NCBI GenBank assembly: GCA_015662405.1
Contig: DQUE01000106.1
Coordinates: forward strand, 1-10,782
Origin: Sulfurimonas autotrophica
GTDB lineage: Bacteria > Campylobacterota > Campylobacteria > Campylobacterales > Sulfurimonadaceae
DNA: 10,782 bases
Reading direction: 5' to 3'
Shown here: piece by piece, positions 8,143-10,782 of the stretch
Layout: each line of letters begins with the position of its first letter
Position numbering within the stretch: position 1 is the stretch's first letter
Notes under the pieces: generated by a model
Database searches by the model: none
Seen by the model: the letters and a program-made list of their open reading frames with translations, nothing else
Told to the model about the DNA's origin: nothing
Made by a program: the position numbers and the translations under genes

Positions 8143-8452
8143 GACTAAGTATCTTTTCAAAATCATTGGAGAGTTTTTCAAAAGGAGCATCAAATATTCC
8201 TGCTTTTGCAACAAATATATAAGTACCATCTTTGAGTGAGTTTGCGTATTTACAAAAAAGTGCACGCAAACGACGCTTTGCACGATTACGCTTGACTGCG
8301 TTACCAAGTTTTTTTGTAGCAGTAAAACCTACTTTGCGCACTCCTGATTGAGGAAGGAAGAATAAAACAACAGTATAAGAGTGTTGATTTCTTCCCTTAT
8401 TGTAAACATATTGAAACTCTTTATGGAGTTTCAGTGTGTTAAATCCGCCTAT
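8123..8452 (-). CDS. rnpA: Ribonuclease P protein component, near-cognate start
   Basis: The basic protein subunit that helps the catalytic RNA of RNase P mature tRNA 5' ends. [18 protein letters not shown] matches the usual N-terminal L-x-K-x-x-x-F-x-x-V-x-x-x-G pattern; [25 protein letters not shown] carries the RNR signature helix; YIFVAKAGI follows. Homology therefore runs up to about 8440, yet between the in-frame stop at 8465-8467 and GTG 8341 there is no ATG, GTG or TTG. The GTG would delete the first ~37 residues and is rejected. Candidates are ATA 8452 (109 aa, overlapping the rpmH stop as ATAG; used here), ATT 8461, and CTG 8434 (103 aa, with GGCGGA upstream). The gene is sure, the start is not. 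Its 3' end overlaps yidD by 20 nt. Confidence 0.82.
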   Translation of the reverse strand: MGGFNTLKLHKEFQYVYNKGRNQHSYTVVLFFLPQSGVRKVGFTATKKLGNAVKRNRAKRRLRALFCKYANSLKDGTYIFVAKAGIFDAPFEKLSNDFEKILSRAKTFT

Positions 8453-8583
8453 ACTGTCAATTTTTTACGACCTTTAGCACGACGACGGTTAATAATGTTA
8501 CGACCATTTTTAGTAGCCATTCTTGCTCTAAAACCGTGTGTTCGTTTTCTAGGTGTATTGTGTGGTTGGTATGTTCTTTTCAT
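8449..8583 (-). CDS. rpmH: 50S ribosomal protein L34
   Basis: 44 aa, the standard length, beginning [18 protein letters not shown] and ending [12 protein letters not shown]. It is a highly basic large-subunit protein that binds 23S rRNA. ATG 8583 has an AAGGA site 9 nt upstream, the strongest in the cluster. It is the first gene of the rpmH-rnpA-yidD-yidC-jag-mnmE-ruvX run. In many bacteria dnaA and the origin sit next to rpmH; here clpB does instead, as expected for Campylobacterota where dnaA is elsewhere. Confidence 0.98.
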   Translation of the reverse strand: MKRTYQPHNTPRKRTHGFRARMATKNGRNIINRRRAKGRKKLTV

Positions 8584-8786
8584 TTCGACATATCCTTATC
8601 TGATTTAAGTTTGGAAGTTTACAAAAATTTTACTTAAAGTGTGGTTAATAGTTGCATTACTTTTCTTATGCTCCAAAATTTAAATCTGAAATGTAATTTT
8701 TGAAAACTTGAAAAAACTAACTATTACAATCTTTCTTCAATGCTAAGCACAAAATATTTTGTATCTTTGAAAGAAACCTTTAATTA
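8584..8786 (-). other. A/T-rich leader region of rpmH
   Basis: No gene is visible on either strand and all frames carry stops. It contains the 14-bp palindrome ACAAAATATTTTGT (8749-8762), which the minus-strand pair CTTTC/GAAAG could enclose, and the rpmH AAGGA site near 8593-8597. No known riboswitch or L34-binding leader structure was recognised. Confidence 0.4.
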
Positions 8787-8792
8787 ATTATA
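8787..8792 (-). promoter_or_regulatory. Predicted -10 box of the rpmH cluster
   Basis: The minus strand reads TGTTATAATTAATT: a perfect TATAAT with an extended TGT immediately upstream. The start would be near 8780, leaving a ~197-nt leader before rpmH. No clear -35 is seen. A weaker TGTAAT at 8723-8728 is an alternative with a shorter leader. The box lies inside the tail of the EAL-gene remnant. Confidence 0.45.
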
Positions 8793-8823
8793 ACAGCAGA
8801 AGATTTAGATATAGACTATGCCC

Positions 8824-8847
8824 AAGGTTTTCACCTTGGAAAACCTT
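8824..8847. repeat. Inverted repeat with two competing hairpins downstream of clpB
   Basis: AAGGTTTTC (8824-8832) pairs with GAAAACCTT (8839-8847): 9 bp, 6-nt loop. Overlapping it, CCAAGG (8822-8827) pairs with CCTTGG (8834-8839): 6 bp, 6-nt loop. The two exclude each other. It lies 35 bp past the clpB stop and could help end clpB transcription, but no T-run follows on the minus strand. Confidence 0.4.
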
Positions 8848-8881
8848 TAGCAATCGAGGATTATATGAAACGCAAAGATTC

Positions 8882-10782
8882 TTAAGAAACCTTCACTTCT
8901 ACTTCACCATCTGCAACAGTGAATTCAACACGGGATCCTTCTTTGACTTTTCCTTCAAGAATAAGATCAGCTAAACGATCCTCAACAATTTCGTAAAGTG
9001 CACGTTTTAGTGGACGAGCTCCATATACAGGGTCAAATCCAGCCTCTGCAATATACTCTTTTGCTTCTTCGCTAAGAACAAGTTCAATGTTTCTCTCTTT
9101 GACTTTGTTTACAATTTCATTAAAGAAAATATCAACAATACCTTTGATCTCTTCTTTGCCTAATGCATTAAATATTACGACCTCATCAAGTCTGTTCAAG
9201 AATTCAGGTTTAAAAGCTTTTTTCAGTTCACTCATAACCATACCTTCAAGTTCAGAACTTCCAGAGTGTGCAATTATCTTATCACTTGCAATATTTGATG
9301 TTAAGATAATAATCGTATTAGTAAAGTCAACCGTTACCCCTTTATTATCAGTTAAACGACCATCATCAAGTACCTGAAGAAGTATATTGAATACATCTGG
9401 ATGTGCTTTTTCCACTTCATCAAACAAAACAACAGAGTAAGGTTTTCTTCTTACTGCTTCTGTAAGCTGTCCACCCTCTTCATACCCTACATAACCTGGT
9501 GCTGCACCAACAAGACGAGATACGGCATGTTTTTCCATATACTCACTCATATCAATTCTAATGAGTGCGTCTTCAGAGTCAAACAAGAACTTCGCCAAAG
9601 TTTTTGCAGTCTGTGTTTTACCAACACCAGTTGGCCCAAGGAAAAGAAAACTACCAATCGGTCTATTTTTGTCACTCAGCCCAGCTTTATTACGCTTAAT
9701 TGCACGCGCAACAGCATGTGTAGCCTGAGGCTGTCCAACAACAGTTTTATTTAACTCATCTTCAACGTGAATAATCTTCTCTTTTTCACTTTGCAACATC
9801 TTACTTACCGGAATACCTGTCCATCTACTTACAATAGATGCAATAGACTCTTCATCAACAGAGTTTTTGAGCAAGGTACCTGCTGCTTGCATTCTATTCC
9901 ATTGCTCATTTAACTCTTTTTCCTGTTCTATCAGTTTTGGAATTTCACCATACTCAATCTCTGCAGCACGGTTAAATTCTGAACGACTCTTTGCAAGCTC
10001 TGCTTCACGACGTTTTGCCTCTATCTCCGCTTTAATTGCAGAGATTTTTTCAAAAACCTCTTTTTCAGTTTGAAACTGCGACTCAAGTTTTCTCACTTTT
10101 TCTTCAACATCAGCAAGCTCTTTTTCTATCTCTTCAAGACGCTTTTTATTTGATGGAGTCTCTTCCATTTTTAGTGCTTCTTTTTCAACCATAAGCTCGG
10201 AGAGTTTTCGTTTTGCCGCTCTTAATTCATTTGGCTCTGACTCAATTTGCATTTTCAATTCAGCTGCTGCCTCGTCAATAAGGTCAATCGCTTTATCTGG
10301 TAAAAATCTGTCTGCAATATATCTATGAGAGAGTTTTGCTGCAGCAACCAATGCACTGTCTGAAATACTTACATTATGGTGTGCTTCAAGTCTCTCTTTA
10401 ATTCCGCGAAGAATTTGCAATGACTGATTGACACTTGGTTCATCTACATTAATTGGCAAGAAACGACGCTGCAGTGCCGCATCTTTTTCAAAATACTTTC
10501 TATACTCTTTAAGTGTTGTTGCCCCAATTGTATGCAATTCACCACGAGCAAGTGCAGGTTTTAAGATATTTGCTGCATCCATTGAACCCTCAGATGCTCC
10601 AGCACCGACAATAGTGTGAATTTCATCAATAAAGAGAATAATATTACCACTCTCTTTTACTTCATCAATCACAGCTTTGAGTCTATCTTCAAATTCACCA
10701 CGATATTTTGCACCCGCAATAAGTGCTGACATATCAAGGGCAATAAGCCGTTTATTTTGCAAAGATGTTGGAACATCTCCAC
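8882..10782 (-). CDS. clpB: ATP-dependent disaggregase ClpB, N-terminus missing
   Basis: The frame is open to the right edge and lacks roughly the first 230 residues (N-domain and Walker A of NBD1). ClpB is a hexameric cytoplasmic AAA+ machine that, with DnaK, pulls polypeptides out of aggregates. Counting from the codon at 10762: pore loop KYRGEF 19-24, NBD1 Walker B ILFIDE 42-47, arginine-finger region LQRRF 97-101, a long charged coiled-coil middle domain about 170-290 (this separates ClpB from ClpA/ClpC), NBD2 Walker A GPTGVGKT 376-383, pore loop GYVG 423-426, Walker B VVLFDE 444-449, FLNR with the arginine finger R524, and sensor-2 GARPLKR 581-587. The C-terminus ends normally at VEVKVS. 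The TTG at 10762 is internal, not a start: GDVPTS precedes it in frame. Heat-shock control elements would lie outside the window. Confidence 0.97.
   Translation of the reverse strand, partial: GDVPTSLQNKRLIALDMSALIAGAKYRGEFEDRLKAVIDEVKESGNIILFIDEIHTIVGAGASEGSMDAANILKPALARGELHTIGATTLKEYRKYFEKDAALQRRFLPINVDEPSVNQSLQILRGIKERLEAHHNVSISDSALVAAAKLSHRYIADRFLPDKAIDLIDEAAAELKMQIESEPNELRAAKRKLSELMVEKEALKMEETPSNKKRLEEIEKELADVEEKVRKLESQFQTEKEVFEKISAIKAEIEAKRREAELAKSRSEFNRAAEIEYGEIPKLIEQEKELNEQWNRMQAAGTLLKNSVDEESIASIVSRWTGIPVSKMLQSEKEKIIHVEDELNKTVVGQPQATHAVARAIKRNKAGLSDKNRPIGSFLFLGPTGVGKTQTAKTLAKFLFDSEDALIRIDMSEYMEKHAVSRLVGAAPGYVGYEEGGQLTEAVRRKPYSVVLFDEVEKAHPDVFNILLQVLDDGRLTDNKGVTVDFTNTIIILTSNIASDKIIAHSGSSELEGMVMSELKKAFKPEFLNRLDEVVIFNALGKEEIKGIVDIFFNEIVNKVKERNIELVLSEEAKEYIAEAGFDPVYGARPLKRALYEIVEDRLADLILEGKVKEGSRVEFTVADGEVEVKVS

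Larger units (their letters stand above)
8784..8885 (+). pseudogene. C-terminal remnant of an EAL-domain protein
   Basis: In the plus frame ending at TAA 8883-8885, 33 codons follow an in-frame stop at 8781-8783. They include DIDYAQGFHLGKP, which matches the conserved end of EAL domains (GIDYAQGY-x-GKP) found in cyclic-di-GMP phosphodiesterases, followed by a short tail EDYMKRKDS. There is no start codon, no ribosome site and no EAL-like sequence further upstream in any plus frame, so this is the tail of a lost gene. Its stop overlaps the clpB stop on the other strand by 2 bp, a tail-to-tail arrangement. The motif is clear but short, so I am fairly, not fully, sure. Confidence 0.62.

Noticed and set aside
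7819..8307. 162-aa version of yidD starting upstream
   Set aside because: The extra N-terminus lies wholly within rnpA in another frame and has no YidD similarity; homology begins at GTG 8142.
8123..8341. 72-aa version of rnpA starting at GTG 8341
   Set aside because: It drops the conserved N-terminal part of RnpA, which is clearly encoded upstream in the same frame.
8381..8608. Plus-strand open frame across rpmH and the rnpA 5' end
   Set aside because: It is antisense to two certain genes and has no ribosome site or family motif.
8640..8648. DnaA-box-like TGTGGTTAA near rpmH, suggesting an origin
   Set aside because: It is a single site with one mismatch, with no cluster, no dnaA and no unwinding element; the origin in this phylum is usually elsewhere.
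8634..8657. Seven-codon minus-strand leader ORF (MQLLTTL) before rpmH
   Set aside because: No properly spaced ribosome site and no codon pattern suggesting attenuation; likely chance in A/T-rich DNA.
8882..10762. clpB starting at TTG 10762
   Set aside because: The frame continues upstream in register with conserved ClpB sequence ([11 protein letters not shown]); the gene is truncated by the window edge.

Overview
The window looks like a core chromosomal segment of a low-GC member of the Campylobacterota (epsilon group), most likely a Sulfurimonas-type organism. The evidence is the A/T-rich sequence, the protein flavours (a short RuvX with a DEAGSS motif, MnmE ending in FCLGK, a large-domain YidC of the Gram-negative type), and the order rpmH-rnpA-yidD-yidC-jag-mnmE. 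The same order occurs in Helicobacter pylori (HP1447-HP1452, from memory). The genus is inferred; the phylum is fairly secure.

Every intact gene lies on the minus strand, so transcription runs from high to low coordinates. From right to left: (1) the C-terminal two thirds or so of the disaggregase ClpB (8882 to the window edge). (2) A 298-bp gap (8584-8881) with the last ~30 codons of a lost EAL-domain (cyclic-di-GMP phosphodiesterase) gene on the plus strand, ending tail-to-tail with clpB, plus the probable promoter and long leader of rpmH. (3) A tight seven-gene cluster, rpmH-rnpA-yidD-yidC-jag-mnmE-ruvX (3639-8583), with gaps of 2-3 nt or overlaps at nearly every junction. It covers ribosomal protein L34, the RNase P protein, membrane-protein insertion (YidD, YidC), an RNA-binding KhpB/Jag protein, tRNA wobble-uridine modification and a RuvX nuclease-fold protein. 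(4) ilvC (branched-chain amino acid synthesis) with its own promoter region. (5) bioD-pyrB-pabB (biotin, pyrimidine, folate), joined by a 2-nt gap and a 4-nt ATGA overlap; pabB runs off the left edge.

No mobile element, CRISPR array, tRNA, rRNA or defence system is visible, and I do not see an undescribed multi-gene system. The points worth a second look are small. rnpA has no ATG, GTG or TTG start compatible with a full-length protein. bioD has a TATAAT box placed so that its mRNA should be leaderless. The Jag protein lacks the R3H signature. There is an 18-bp perfect palindrome at the jag/mnmE junction and a 14-bp palindrome in the ilvC leader. Starts were corrected for ruvX (TTG 4031), yidD (GTG 8142) and rnpA (near-cognate, near 8452); the GTG at 7815 is kept for yidC.
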